Positions 17,456-27,941 of a stretch of 64,000 bases of DNA are shown here, one piece after another. The DNA lies in NCBI RefSeq assembly GCF_002013375.1, contig NZ_MAEW01000003.1, positions 372,001 through 436,000 of the forward strand, read 5' to 3'. Both the position numbers and the translations under genes were made by a program. Position 1 is the first letter of the stretch. Every line of letters begins with the position of its first letter. Below the pieces are notes generated by a model, which worked only from the letters and a program-made list of their open reading frames with translations, was not told the origin of the DNA and made no database searches. Source of the stretch: Mycobacterium sp. D16Q13. GTDB taxonomy: Bacteria > Actinomycetota > Actinomycetes > Mycobacteriales > Mycobacteriaceae.

Positions 17456-18397
17456 TTACCGCCCCGGCGGCTGTGCCCTGCCCTGCACTGTGGTGGGACG
17501 TCCCCTAAAGCAGCTCACCGAGTACGGGTAGTCCTGAGTCATCACGTAGTGATAGGTGTCAACGTCCCTGCCGTCCAGATTCACGGTGCTCGTGATGCCA
17601 TGACATTCGTCGAGATCGTTGGTGGCGAGGCTGTTTCCGTCTCCCACGCCTGCCCCGGTGATGGGAAATCCGTCAAGCGCGTAGCCGACGACCTCAGCGA
17701 CATGCGCCTTCGCCAGACACGGGCTGGGCGTGTGGTAGTGGTAGCTGCCCGTCACCTCCGGATGCCCTGAACAGTCGTCCTGCACCTCCCACGCCCCCGC
17801 ATCGCGCCCCGCCGCGTCAAGGGCGCTGAACAACACCACACCCGACAGCATCACGCCCACCTCGTGGCCGATGCACTGCGGCGGGCCATAGGTGGGCTCA
17901 GAGGCCAGCACATACGTCAGCTCTTGCGCGGCGATGGCGTTCGGGTTGCGGTCGTACTGATACGCGGTGTCATCGGTCGCGATCGGGAATCGCCCGGTGG
18001 TGTGGTTTCGGGGCAGGTCGTTGGTCTTGATCACCCGGGCGGCCCCGGATGTCGTTTCGGCGAACGCGCCGTCGTGTTGCACATGCCCCTGGACATACGC
18101 CTTCCTCGCCGGGTAGTACCACCTGCCGTCTTCGGAGAACCACGGGCCACGGACTTGTGCACCGATGGCCGGCCCGAAGCTGTGCGCGTACCGCGGGCAC
18201 GCGAACACGTACCCGGGACGTGGGCCAGCTGTCACGATCTTTCCGTCCCCGACGGGCAGCCTGCCATCAGCGAAAGCGTCACCATAGTTATGGGCGATAT
18301 CGAGCGTCAGGGGCTTAGGGTGCACCCCCGGCGGAGCGGAGCAGGCTCCGGGGATCGCCAGACAAATCAGCCAGATCAAAACCCCCGGGTTCCGCAC
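17456..18397 (-). CDS. YHYH-domain exported protein, possible lipoprotein
   Basis: A 313-residue protein with an N-terminal hydrophobic segment (GVLIWLICLAIPGAC), Cys19 being a possible but non-ideal lipidation site. The C-terminal half contains the YHYH signature in TGSYHYHTPSPC (about 222-233), followed by HVAEVVGYALDGFPITG, typical of the YHYH family, which is often found with metal or multicopper-type proteins and has no settled function. Several histidines and cysteines in this region could bind metal or form disulfides. It is preceded by the cupin gene, 16 bases upstream on the same strand. Confidence 0.75.
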   Translation of the reverse strand: MRNPGVLIWLICLAIPGACSAPPGVHPKPLTLDIAHNYGDAFADGRLPVGDGKIVTAGPRPGYVFACPRYAHSFGPAIGAQVRGPWFSEDGRWYYPARKAYVQGHVQHDGAFAETTSGAARVIKTNDLPRNHTTGRFPIATDDTAYQYDRNPNAIAAQELTYVLASEPTYGPPQCIGHEVGVMLSGVVLFSALDAAGRDAGAWEVQDDCSGHPEVTGSYHYHTPSPCLAKAHVAEVVGYALDGFPITGAGVGDGNSLATNDLDECHGITSTVNLDGRDVDTYHYVMTQDYPYSVSCFRGRPTTVQGRAQPPGR

Positions 18398-18413
18398 GGC
18401 TCCAAGTCAAACA

Positions 18414-18770
18414 TCAGCCCTCGGGATAGAACAGAAAAAGCACGCAACCCTGCTCGGACTGGGGAATGTGCCAGGACTGCGCAGGTGCATGCAGGAACGT
18501 GCCCGCCGGATAGTCATTGACTCCGTCATTGAGCACCCCGGAAACGACGTACACCTCCTCTGGCCCGGGCCGGTGGTGATCTTCGCCAGCCCACACCGCT
18601 CCCGGCGCAATGGTCGTAATCAGGGCTTTCGCGCCGTTCTCACCCTCCCAGAGCGGTTGAATCGTCACCCCGGGGAAGAGTTCGATCGGCGCGACGTCGG
18701 CGGCGGCCTTCCACGCGTACCCGGGAGCATGAGGACCGAACTGACCCGGATCTCCTGGGGTGCTCGCCAT
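18414..18770 (-). CDS. Cupin-domain protein
   Basis: A 118-residue single-domain cupin. The first cupin motif is partly conserved as GEDHHRPGPEEVYVVSGVLNDGVNDYPAGTF (about 62-92), with His pair and Glu as candidate metal ligands; the second is HAPAQSWHIPQSEQG. Such small cupins are dioxygenases, isomerases or sugar-binding proteins, and none can be chosen here. ATG at 18770 was preferred; GTG/ATG starts up to 18803 add eleven proline-rich residues. It lies immediately upstream of the YHYH gene and divergent from the small Rv3489-like gene. Confidence 0.75.
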   Translation of the reverse strand: MASTPGDPGQFGPHAPGYAWKAAADVAPIELFPGVTIQPLWEGENGAKALITTIAPGAVWAGEDHHRPGPEEVYVVSGVLNDGVNDYPAGTFLHAPAQSWHIPQSEQGCVLFLFYPEG

Positions 18771-18846
18771 GCGTGGAGCAACCCCACCCGGGGGTGTGGG
18801 CATTCCTCATGTGAGCCCTCGGCACCGCGTCGCCTAGAATGGGGGA

Positions 18847-19011
18847 ATGCCAGCCAAGACCGAACCAGCCGCGATCGACGACATCGAGCCGCTGGCCGAC
18901 GAGACTGCCCACCAGGCGCAGCGCGTCGTCGCCGCCTACGCGAACGATGCCGACGAGTGCCGCATGCTGCTCGCGATGCTGGGTATCGGGCCAACCAAGG
19001 TCGACGCGTAA
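18847..19011 (+). CDS. Small conserved mycobacterial protein (Rv3489-like)
   Basis: A 54-residue protein (MPAKTEPAAIDDIEPLADET... ending GIGPTKVDA) in a frame with a GGGGG ribosome-binding stretch just before the ATG. It is acidic and largely helical, with one Cys in DADECRMLLAMLG. Position directly upstream of otsA (41 bases) and size match Rv3489 next to otsA (Rv3490) in M. tuberculosis. Function unknown; the shared order suggests it is transcribed with otsA. Confidence 0.75.
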   Translation: MPAKTEPAAIDDIEPLADETAHQAQRVVAAYANDADECRMLLAMLGIGPTKVDA

Positions 19012-19051
19012 CTCGGATACGTCTCCTCGCGATTGGTCCTGAGAAACACAC

Positions 19052-20559
<1,508 letters not shown>

Positions 20560-20563
<4 letters not shown>

Positions 20564-21042
20564 AGCGGCGTGATGTAGGAGATCAACCATTTGTCGCCGG
20601 AGCGCGTGTAGTCCACCTGAATCGATGATGAGTCGTACACCGGGGTGCGCGACTGGTCGGTGATGGTGCGATTCATGTACACCACCACTTGTGCCGAATC
20701 TCTATGCGCGGCAATGATCCCGGTGCCCACGACACTGGTCTGGCTGACGATCTTGCGCTGCTTGGCCTGCGGGATGATCTCCCTGTTCGCCTTGTCTTCG
20801 AACTCACGCCGGTACTCGGGGGTCAACCCCGCGTACTGTTCGTCGAGGCTGCGCTCGACGGTCTGGTAGTCGTATCCGAAGATGCTTCCCACCTGCTTAC
20901 CGGCCTGCTTGATCAGTGTCTCACCCGCGGCCCTACTGGCAACGGTGTCAACCCTGTGCCAGTACATGCCGCCGGCCACGGCGGACAAACCGATCACTGC
21001 CAGCACCACAGCCGCAACGAAAGTTCTTGTCAACCAGCGCAT
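20560..21042 (-). CDS. Mce-associated membrane protein (Rv3492c-like)
   Basis: A 160-residue protein with one N-terminal membrane anchor ([23 protein letters not shown]) and an extracytoplasmic domain ending [13 protein letters not shown], the usual end of Mce-associated (Mam) proteins. Such proteins are thought to stabilise Mce transporters. ATG 21042 shares its A with the TGA of the upstream Mam gene (TGATG). It is the last gene of the mce4 operon. Its fold resembles NTF2-like proteins, by family knowledge. Confidence 0.85.
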
Positions 21043-21758
21043 CAGCTCTGCCCGTCCGGCCAACGCAGGTCATACGCGGTCATGTTTCCTTGCTGATCCT
21101 CGGCGACAATCATCCGCATGCGGTACGACTTGGAGGGCTCGTTGACCCCGGAGTCGGCGTTGGTCAGCGTCACACGCGCGGAGATGAGTATCGATGCCTT
21201 CTTACTTATTTCGTCGACGCTCTCCAGGCTCGCCTTCTTGATCACCACCTCGGAGCTGGTCCCGGTTTGGTGGTACAGCGCTTTGAGATTGGCGGTGTTG
21301 TCCGGGTTGAACGTGCCCCGCAGCGGTCCGCTGGTGCTGTTGACGAACTGGTCGACGTTCTTGTCGATGCTGTCCTGGCTATAGGTCATCATGTTCGTCA
21401 CCGTCTGCACGGCGGTGTCGACGAAGCGCTGATCGCGCGCGGCCCGCAGGTCGTCCTGGTGTTGCGCACGCCCCATGAGCGCCAGCGCCAACCCCAGCGC
21501 GCCGATGAGCACTACCGCCAGTACGGCCGCCGCCCACGCCACAGCGCGCGTGTTTCCTAGTCGGCGAGAGTCGGCAACGGAAGGCTCGGGCTTCGACCGA
21601 ACCTCGGTGCGGCCCAAGGACACACTGATGGTCTCGGCACCGATCTCACTGGTCGGCCCGGCCGGCCGGGCCGCCCGGCGCCGCGTTGTCTGTGCCGAGC
21701 CGCCCGCGCGAACAGCCTCGGGCTGTGATGACGGGGTCGTCGTGTCTTCTTCGGTCAT
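21042..21758 (-). CDS. Mce-associated membrane protein (Rv3493c-like)
   Basis: A 238-residue protein with a disordered, charged N-terminal cytoplasmic tail (about 1-75), one membrane helix (AVAWAAAVLAVVLIGALGLALAL, about 80-102), and an extracytoplasmic domain typical of Mam proteins (DLRAARDQRFVDTAVQTVTNMMTYS...). ATG 21758 overlaps the mce4F stop (ATGA), supporting this start over one eleven codons upstream. It probably works with the neighbouring Mam protein in assembling the Mce4 complex. Confidence 0.85.
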   Translation of the reverse strand: MTEEDTTTPSSQPEAVRAGGSAQTTRRRAARPAGPTSEIGAETISVSLGRTEVRSKPEPSVADSRRLGNTRAVAWAAAVLAVVLIGALGLALALMGRAQHQDDLRAARDQRFVDTAVQTVTNMMTYSQDSIDKNVDQFVNSTSGPLRGTFNPDNTANLKALYHQTGTSSEVVIKKASLESVDEISKKASILISARVTLTNADSGVNEPSKSYRMRMIVAEDQQGNMTAYDLRWPDGQS

Positions 21759-23284
21759 ACCGGCTTCGGTCCCAACATCAGATCCGCCCATGTCTCCGCC
21801 TCGCTACCACGATCCAACGCGGGCGCATAGACGCTCGGCTGATTGTTGGCATCAAGAAACACACCATTCTTCGGATCGTAGGCACGTGCCGCCATCGGCT
21901 CCGATTTCGCCGCCACCGGCATCACATCCCCACCGGCCGGGGGCGCTTCCGGCGCCGGTGGAGGAGGCGGGGGCAGCGTCGGAGTACCCGGATCCGGCTC
22001 GACGCCCGGCGGTATGTTCGGGAATTTGTTGGGCGGCAGAATGTTCCGCGGGTCCTCCACCGGGGTGCCGTACGGAGCAGGCGGGCCGCGCCACGGGTTG
22101 CTGCCAATCGGTACATATCCGCGCGGATCGCGGCACAGCTGAATGGTCGGCGCCCGCTTACCGGGGAACTCCTGGCACGGGTAGTTGCGCGCACCGCGCA
22201 CCGCGCTCGGATCGTTCTGAGCCGTCTTGCAGTACATGTCGCTGGGTAGCTCGCGCAGGGTCTCGTCGGCAGGGGTGCGCATCAGCGGCGCCGGCACGAA
22301 ACCGGTCAGGCACGGCGGCGGGTCGCCCAGGTTAAGCCGGAAGTCCAACTTCGCGCCCTCGTCCATCGGTGCACCACCGGCGACCGTCAACAGCGCCGAG
22401 AACAGCGCCGGCAGGATCACCAACGACTGCTCGATCGACTTGTTGTAGATGACGCCGACACGACCCAGATTGGCCAGGCTTGCGGCGAGCACCGGGAACG
22501 ACGGGCGGATGCCCGCGAACAGTTTGGAGGCTTCCCCAGCGGCGCCCGGAGCTACCGTGAGGAACTGGCGCAGCTGCGGATCGGCCTTGGCGAAATGTTC
22601 CGTCAGTGCCGCCAGACTGGAGACGGATCCGCGGATGTTGTCGCCACTGCGAATCTGGGCGTCCAGCAGCGGCCCCACCTGATCGATCAGCTTGGTGGTG
22701 CTGTCGTAATTGGCGTTGGCCTCTTGGATCAGCAGCCGCGACGAGTCGATCAGCCGGGAAAGTTCCTGACCGGATCCGTTGAATGCCTTGAACGCCTCGG
22801 CCAGCACCTCCCGCAGCCGAGTGTCGGCAATGGTGTTCACGAGGCCGTCTGCCTGGCGCAGCAGAGTGGAGACGTCGGTGGGGATCGAGGTGCGATCGGT
22901 ACCGATGACATCGCCTTGCCGCAGGCTCCCGGCGGCCCCCGTCGGTGGCGGCACCAGATCTACGTACTGCTCGCCGATGGCGGACACACTCTTGACGACG
23001 GCCCGCACATTGCCCGGCACCTTCACGTTGTCGTTGAGCCGCATCCTGGCGGTGACGCCCTCGGGAGTCAGCTCGACATCGGTGACCCGGCCGATCTGCA
23101 CACCGCGATAGGTGACGTTCGCGTTCTGGTACAGACCACCCGTGGCAACGAACTGTGCTTTCACATCATGGTTTCCGATGCCGAGCGCCGTGGGCACCCG
23201 CAGGTAGAAGATCGCCATCAGCGCCACGCTGATCACCGTGACGGCCGCGAAGATCGCCAGCTGTATCTTGATCAGCTTTTCCAT
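21755..23284 (-). CDS. mce4F: MCE family protein Mce4F
   Basis: A 509-residue Mce subunit: N-terminal membrane helix (about 6-28), the MCE beta-barrel domain (KAQFVATGGLYQNANVTYRG... about 38-115), a long helical region (about 130-320) that in Mce complexes forms the periplasmic tunnel, and a Pro-rich C-terminal tail. Mce4A-F assemble as a hexameric conduit for cholesterol across the cell envelope. ATG 23284 overlaps the mce4E stop as TGATG. Confidence 0.94.
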   Translation of the reverse strand: MEKLIKIQLAIFAAVTVISVALMAIFYLRVPTALGIGNHDVKAQFVATGGLYQNANVTYRGVQIGRVTDVELTPEGVTARMRLNDNVKVPGNVRAVVKSVSAIGEQYVDLVPPPTGAAGSLRQGDVIGTDRTSIPTDVSTLLRQADGLVNTIADTRLREVLAEAFKAFNGSGQELSRLIDSSRLLIQEANANYDSTTKLIDQVGPLLDAQIRSGDNIRGSVSSLAALTEHFAKADPQLRQFLTVAPGAAGEASKLFAGIRPSFPVLAASLANLGRVGVIYNKSIEQSLVILPALFSALLTVAGGAPMDEGAKLDFRLNLGDPPPCLTGFVPAPLMRTPADETLRELPSDMYCKTAQNDPSAVRGARNYPCQEFPGKRAPTIQLCRDPRGYVPIGSNPWRGPPAPYGTPVEDPRNILPPNKFPNIPPGVEPDPGTPTLPPPPPPAPEAPPAGGDVMPVAAKSEPMAARAYDPKNGVFLDANNQPSVYAPALDRGSEAETWADLMLGPKPV

Positions 23285-24459
23285 CAGCGACCACCTCCCT
23301 GCGGGGCGGCCGGTGCGGCCGGCGCGGGCAGACTGAACGGGCTGGTCTCCTTGCCGTTCAGGTTGGCCATGGAACCGATGAGCCATTCCGGCGGGTTCAC
23401 CACGTCGTTGAAGTGCTGCATGTTCGGATCGAAGAACGATGTGGTGAAGAGCGTTTCACCTATGCGCCGCGCGGTCAGATCAAACGTCACGAAGACGTTC
23501 AGGTAGTCCCCACGCACCGCGTTCCGCAGGTACTTGGTGCTGAACGGGAATGTCGGCAGGAGATCAAGGCTGTCGATCAAAACGTCACGGTTTTCTGCCA
23601 GTGCCCGAACCACCGGGTACAACCCCTTGAGATCGGCGACGATGTCTTCCTTGGTGGTCCGCAGCACCCGGTCGGTGATCTTCGCGAGGTTCCCCACCGA
23701 TCGGAACGCCTCGATGATGTTGGCGCGATTCTCGTTGAGCACCTTCAGCGCAGGTTCGATCGAATCGATGGCGCGCCCAAGGCTTTCCTTGTGCTCGGCC
23801 AGAACCCGCGAAAACTTGTCGATGCCCTCGATGGCCGAGATGATGTCGTTCTGCTGAGAGTTCAGCGACGAGATCAGCGTGGCGAGCTTGGGCAACACCT
23901 GGGTCAGGTTTCCGGTGCGTCCCTTGAACAAGTTGTAGGTCTCGTCGGTAATGTCTTGTATCGCACCGAGATTGCCCTTGTTGACCACCACAGATAGCGC
24001 AGACAACACCTCTTCGGTGCTGGGGTATTTTCCGGTCCGGCTCAGCGGGATGGTGTCTCCGCCGGCCAACCGGCCCACCGCGGGTTCCCCGGTGGGTGCG
24101 GCCAGCTCGATGTGCTGTGAGCCGAGCAGGCTGGTCTGGGCGACCTTCGCGACGGCGTTAGCCGGCAGCCGCACCTCCGGACCCAGCGACACCTTGACTC
24201 CGGCATACCAAGAACCATCTGGCTTTTGGAACGCGTCGATACCCGACACACTGCCCACGGTCACATCGTCCACCATGACCGGAGAGTTTTGCGGCAGCGT
24301 GGTGACATCGGGCAGCTCGACGGTGATCGTGTAGGACCGTGAGCCATGGCCCGCCGTCCCCGGCAGGTTCAGCGAGTTGAGCCCATTGAACTGACATCCA
24401 CTCGTCACGACGGCGACACCGACACCGATCGCCATCCCGCGCAGTATGTTCCGACTCAT
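23284..24459 (-). CDS. mce4E: MCE family lipoprotein Mce4E
   Basis: A 391-residue Mce subunit with a lipoprotein signal ending VAVVTSGC (Cys22), the E-position lipoprotein of mce operons (LprN in M. tuberculosis). The MCE domain follows (SYTITVELPDVTTLPQNSPV..., VGSVSGIDAF), then the long helical tunnel region. ATG 24459 overlaps the mce4D stop (ATGA); longer in-frame starts lack the signal peptide logic. It is part of the Mce4 sterol transporter. Confidence 0.94.
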   Translation of the reverse strand: MSRNILRGMAIGVGVAVVTSGCQFNGLNSLNLPGTAGHGSRSYTITVELPDVTTLPQNSPVMVDDVTVGSVSGIDAFQKPDGSWYAGVKVSLGPEVRLPANAVAKVAQTSLLGSQHIELAAPTGEPAVGRLAGGDTIPLSRTGKYPSTEEVLSALSVVVNKGNLGAIQDITDETYNLFKGRTGNLTQVLPKLATLISSLNSQQNDIISAIEGIDKFSRVLAEHKESLGRAIDSIEPALKVLNENRANIIEAFRSVGNLAKITDRVLRTTKEDIVADLKGLYPVVRALAENRDVLIDSLDLLPTFPFSTKYLRNAVRGDYLNVFVTFDLTARRIGETLFTTSFFDPNMQHFNDVVNPPEWLIGSMANLNGKETSPFSLPAPAAPAAPQGGGR

Positions 24460-25859
24460 CGCGGTCCTCCCGCAGTAGCGGGGGGCGCTGGCTCGTCCGC
24501 AGCGGCGGGGAAGCCCGGCGGCACCGGACCCGGCTCGGCAGGGCGCAGCTCCGTGCCCGGGGGTGGCGGGGCGTTGATCTCCTCGGGCCCGAGCATCAAC
24601 GCACTGAGGTCCTGCGGCGACGGCTTCGGCGGCGGTGCGCCATTGGGCCGGACCCACACCAGATCCTCGCGAGGTGCCTCGGATTTCGCCTCCGTCTCGG
24701 GAGTGTCGTAGATGATCTGTCCCTTGTACGCCGAAATCTGGTTGATCGGGTGCAGCAGTATCGGGGCGTAGTTGAAGGTCGCGCGGCGCAACACGGGCCC
24801 CATGCGTTCGCGGCAGATCTCAGCCCGCTTCAAATACTCGGTCTTGGTACCGGTTTCGAACACACCACCACAGATGAACTGCACCGGGTTGGCCAAGTTC
24901 GGAATCGAGAGCATGCCGTTCAACGTGCCTGCCGCCGGGTTGTAGATGTTGTAAAAGTTGGCCAGACCGTTGGGTGCGACATGCAGGATCTGTTCGACGT
25001 CGTCGCTCTGGTCGGAGAAGATCTTCACAAAGTCGCTCAGCTTGTTCACCGAATCAATGAGCGCAGAGTTGGTGTCTCCCAGGAAACCTCGCACATCGGT
25101 GAGTGCCTGATTGAGTGCTCCCAGGGTGGCGCCGAGGTTCTCGGTGCTAGCTGCCAGGACCTTCGACACCGAGGCCAAATGGGTGCTGAACTGCACTATC
25201 TGCTCGTTGGAGTTCGCCAACGCGTCCACCAGCACCTGCAGGTTCTTGATGGTGCCGAATAGGTCCGTGCGCGAGTCGCCGAGCCGCCCGGCCGCCTGTG
25301 AAAGCTCTCGCACCGCGTTCCGGAACGAATCACCGTTACCGTCGAAAGTACTTGCCGCCTGGTTGATGAAATCGCTTACCGGGCCCTTGGATTCACCCTG
25401 TGGACCCAGGCTGTCGCTGAGCTTGGCGAGCTCGGTCTTGACCTCATCCCATTCGATCGGGACGGCGGTCTTGTCCAGACCCAACGAGGCACCGTCGGCG
25501 AGAGCTTGTCCCTCGGTGTAGGCCGGGGTCAGCTGAACAAACCTGGCGGTCACCAGATTTGGGGCCATGATGATCGCTTGCGCGCCCTCGGGCACTTTGA
25601 ACTTGTCCGGGAGCTCCATGGTGACCTTCACGTCACCCTCGCGCGGCTCGACGGCGCTGATATGGCCGGCCTTCACACCGAGAATCCGAACGTCATCACC
25701 CGGATACAACCCGACGGCCGACGCGAAATGCCCGACGATCTTGTAGGTTCCGCGGCTGGGCCACACCCAATACAGCAAGCCACCCACGAGTGTCACGGCG
25801 AGCATCGCGTAGGCGCTCTTCCGGATCCAGGGTGTAAAACGGTTCGGTTGTGTTGTCAT
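24456..25859 (-). CDS. mce4D: MCE family protein Mce4D
   Basis: A 467-residue Mce subunit with an N-terminal membrane helix (YAMLAVTLVGGLLYWVW, about 17-33), MCE domain (KIVGHFASAVGLYPGDDVRILGVKAGHI, about 40-67), the helical region, and a Pro-rich C-terminal tail from about 400. It overlaps mce4C by ATGA at its start and mce4E at its end. Part of the Mce4 sterol transporter. Confidence 0.94.
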   Translation of the reverse strand: MTTQPNRFTPWIRKSAYAMLAVTLVGGLLYWVWPSRGTYKIVGHFASAVGLYPGDDVRILGVKAGHISAVEPREGDVKVTMELPDKFKVPEGAQAIIMAPNLVTARFVQLTPAYTEGQALADGASLGLDKTAVPIEWDEVKTELAKLSDSLGPQGESKGPVSDFINQAASTFDGNGDSFRNAVRELSQAAGRLGDSRTDLFGTIKNLQVLVDALANSNEQIVQFSTHLASVSKVLAASTENLGATLGALNQALTDVRGFLGDTNSALIDSVNKLSDFVKIFSDQSDDVEQILHVAPNGLANFYNIYNPAAGTLNGMLSIPNLANPVQFICGGVFETGTKTEYLKRAEICRERMGPVLRRATFNYAPILLHPINQISAYKGQIIYDTPETEAKSEAPREDLVWVRPNGAPPPKPSPQDLSALMLGPEEINAPPPPGTELRPAEPGPVPPGFPAAADEPAPPATAGGPR

Positions 25860-26914
25860 GGCGATTTCGGCCTCATGACTTGGCGTTCGCCGATCAGACC
25901 ATTCAGGTAGTCCGAGAGGCTGGCGGGCAGCTTGCCGGGCTGGAAGTAGGTGTCGAACATGACGGCGGTCAGTGTCGCGGGCGGGAAGCCGTAGACGTTG
26001 ACGTGGAAGCCCGGCCCCGAGGACACAACCTCGCCGAGAGCGGTGCCGTATCCGGGCAGACGCTTGAGCGCCTCACTGATATGCGCCTTACGGTCCAAGA
26101 GGTCATCGAGCACGACATTCAGTTTCTCCATGGTGGGCCGGAACTCTTGGCGGTTGTCGGCCACGAATCCACTGAGCTGCTGTGAGAGTCCCTGCACACG
26201 ATTGATCAGCTCGCTGATGGCCAGGCGCCGCTCGTCGAGCGCGGCGAATAGCTGATTACCATCGGTGACAAGCTTGTTCACCTGCCCGGCACGCTCGGAG
26301 AGAATCCCACTCACCGACTTGGCACGGTTCAACAGCTGCTCGAGGGCGGCATCACGGTCATTCAGCGTGCGTGAGAGCGAGGCGACTCCGTCTAGGGCAC
26401 CGCGCAGCTGCGGGGTGGCGTCACGCATCGCATCCGTGATGACTTGCAGCGACTGGTCGAGTTGCGCCTTGTCGATCCCGCCCGCCGACGCGCCCAGGTC
26501 GCTCAGCGCACTGTTGAGCGTGTACGGAGTTCTGGTGCGGCCCAACGGAATCTCGGTGATGCGGCCAGCTCCCGCCGGTGTCACCGATAGCGATTTCTCA
26601 CCCAACACGGTAGTGGTCCTGATGGCGGCCAGCGACTGGTCACCCAGACGGATCGAGCGATCCACGGTGAAGTCCACGCGAACCGTGTTGCCCGCCAAGG
26701 ACACATCCTTGACCTGACCCACCTTGATACCCGAGACGAAGACGTTACCGCCCGGCTCCAGGCCACCGGAGTCCGCGAAGAATCCGGTGTACTGCCTGCC
26801 CTGCGGCCAGAACGGAAGACCCGTATAGCCGAACGCGACCAGCACCAGCATCGCCACCACGGCGATGCCGAAGATTCCGGTGCGTACCGGATCTTTCTCC
26901 TGTAAGTCACTCAT
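25856..26914 (-). CDS. mce4C: MCE family protein Mce4C
   Basis: A 352-residue Mce subunit: membrane helix (GIFGIAVVAMLVLVAFGYTGLPF, about 13-35), MCE domain (YTGFFADSGGLEPGGNVFVSGIKVGQVKDV), then helical region. ATG 26914 (MSDLQEKDPVRTG) overlaps the end of mce4B by 8 bases and has no long proline tail, unlike Mce4D and F. Part of the Mce4 sterol transporter. Confidence 0.93.
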   Translation of the reverse strand: MSDLQEKDPVRTGIFGIAVVAMLVLVAFGYTGLPFWPQGRQYTGFFADSGGLEPGGNVFVSGIKVGQVKDVSLAGNTVRVDFTVDRSIRLGDQSLAAIRTTTVLGEKSLSVTPAGAGRITEIPLGRTRTPYTLNSALSDLGASAGGIDKAQLDQSLQVITDAMRDATPQLRGALDGVASLSRTLNDRDAALEQLLNRAKSVSGILSERAGQVNKLVTDGNQLFAALDERRLAISELINRVQGLSQQLSGFVADNRQEFRPTMEKLNVVLDDLLDRKAHISEALKRLPGYGTALGEVVSSGPGFHVNVYGFPPATLTAVMFDTYFQPGKLPASLSDYLNGLIGERQVMRPKSP

Positions 26915-27941
26915 TTTTGAAGGCACACCTGCCCTTCGATGGGTCGGGTGGTCCACCAAACGGGATCAGCCAGTCGGTTCCGACGGGTCCATTGACCTTG
27001 ATCCGGATGGAGCAGTAATAGATGTTGAAGAACGATCCGTAGGCGCCAAGAGCGTTGAGCCGCAGGTAGTTCTCCGCCAGGTTCTCCACGACGACGTTGA
27101 TATCGGCCTTACGCTCATCCATCCGGGTTGCCAGTTGGCGCGTCTGTTCGATGGTGCCCTTGATGTACGGGCGAGTGTCCTTGAGCACGGACTCCAGCGA
27201 TGAGGCCGTTGAGGCGAGTGGCGGCAGCGCTCCGGCGACCACATCGCGCTGTTGCGCCAGCCCCGAGACGAGCTGCTGTAGCTGATCGACGCTCGATGAG
27301 AATTGGCTGCTCTTCGAGTCAACGGTGCCGAGCACGTCGTTGAGGTGATTGATCACATCGCCGATCAGCTGATCGCGTTCGGCCAATCCCGAGGTGAACG
27401 AGGATGTATCGCCGAGCAATTGGGAGAGCGTTCCCCCTTGCCCCTGCAGAATCTGAATGAACGCGTTGCTGATCTCGTTGACCTTCGCGGCGTCGAATCC
27501 CTTGAGCACGGGCCGAAGTCCGCCAAGCAGTGCATCCAGATCGAGAGCGGGCTGGGTGTGCTCCTTATCCAGCGTTCCTCCGTCGGGCAGCTTACGCAGC
27601 TCTCCGGGGCCCGACGAGATCTCCAGATACCGGTCACCGACCAGGTTCTCGTACCTGACAATCGCCCGGCTGGAGCTGTAGAGCTGGTACTTGGAGTCGA
27701 CGTCGAAGGTGACCTCGACCGTGTTGTCCGGATTGAGCGAGACGTCCTTGACGCGACCGACCGGCACGCCGGCGATGCGGACCTTCTGACCGGACCGCAA
27801 GTCGGATGCCGTGGTGAAGATCGCGTGGTACCGCTTGCCGGAACCGAATCGGAACTCACCGAAGGTGATGATCAGTCCCGCCGCCACCAGCAGCATCACC
27901 ACGGTGAAGACGATGACCTTGATCTGTGTACCGCGCAGCAT
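26907..27941 (-). CDS. mce4B: MCE family protein Mce4B
   Basis: A 344-residue Mce subunit starting MLRGTQIKVIVFTVVMLLVAAG (membrane helix), followed by the MCE domain (YHAIFTTASDLRSGQKVRIAGVPVGRVKDVSL) and helical region; it ends with a short Cys-containing C-terminus. The ATG at 27941 shares its A with the mce4A stop (TGATG). Part of the Mce4 sterol transporter. Confidence 0.94.
   Translation of the reverse strand: MLRGTQIKVIVFTVVMLLVAAGLIITFGEFRFGSGKRYHAIFTTASDLRSGQKVRIAGVPVGRVKDVSLNPDNTVEVTFDVDSKYQLYSSSRAIVRYENLVGDRYLEISSGPGELRKLPDGGTLDKEHTQPALDLDALLGGLRPVLKGFDAAKVNEISNAFIQILQGQGGTLSQLLGDTSSFTSGLAERDQLIGDVINHLNDVLGTVDSKSSQFSSSVDQLQQLVSGLAQQRDVVAGALPPLASTASSLESVLKDTRPYIKGTIEQTRQLATRMDERKADINVVVENLAENYLRLNALGAYGSFFNIYYCSIRIKVNGPVGTDWLIPFGGPPDPSKGRCAFKNE

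Noticed and set aside
24460..24657. Extended start for mce4E
   Set aside because: Would overlap mce4D by 200 bases and remove the lipoprotein signal from the N-terminus; ATG 24459 overlaps the mce4D stop as in other operon genes.
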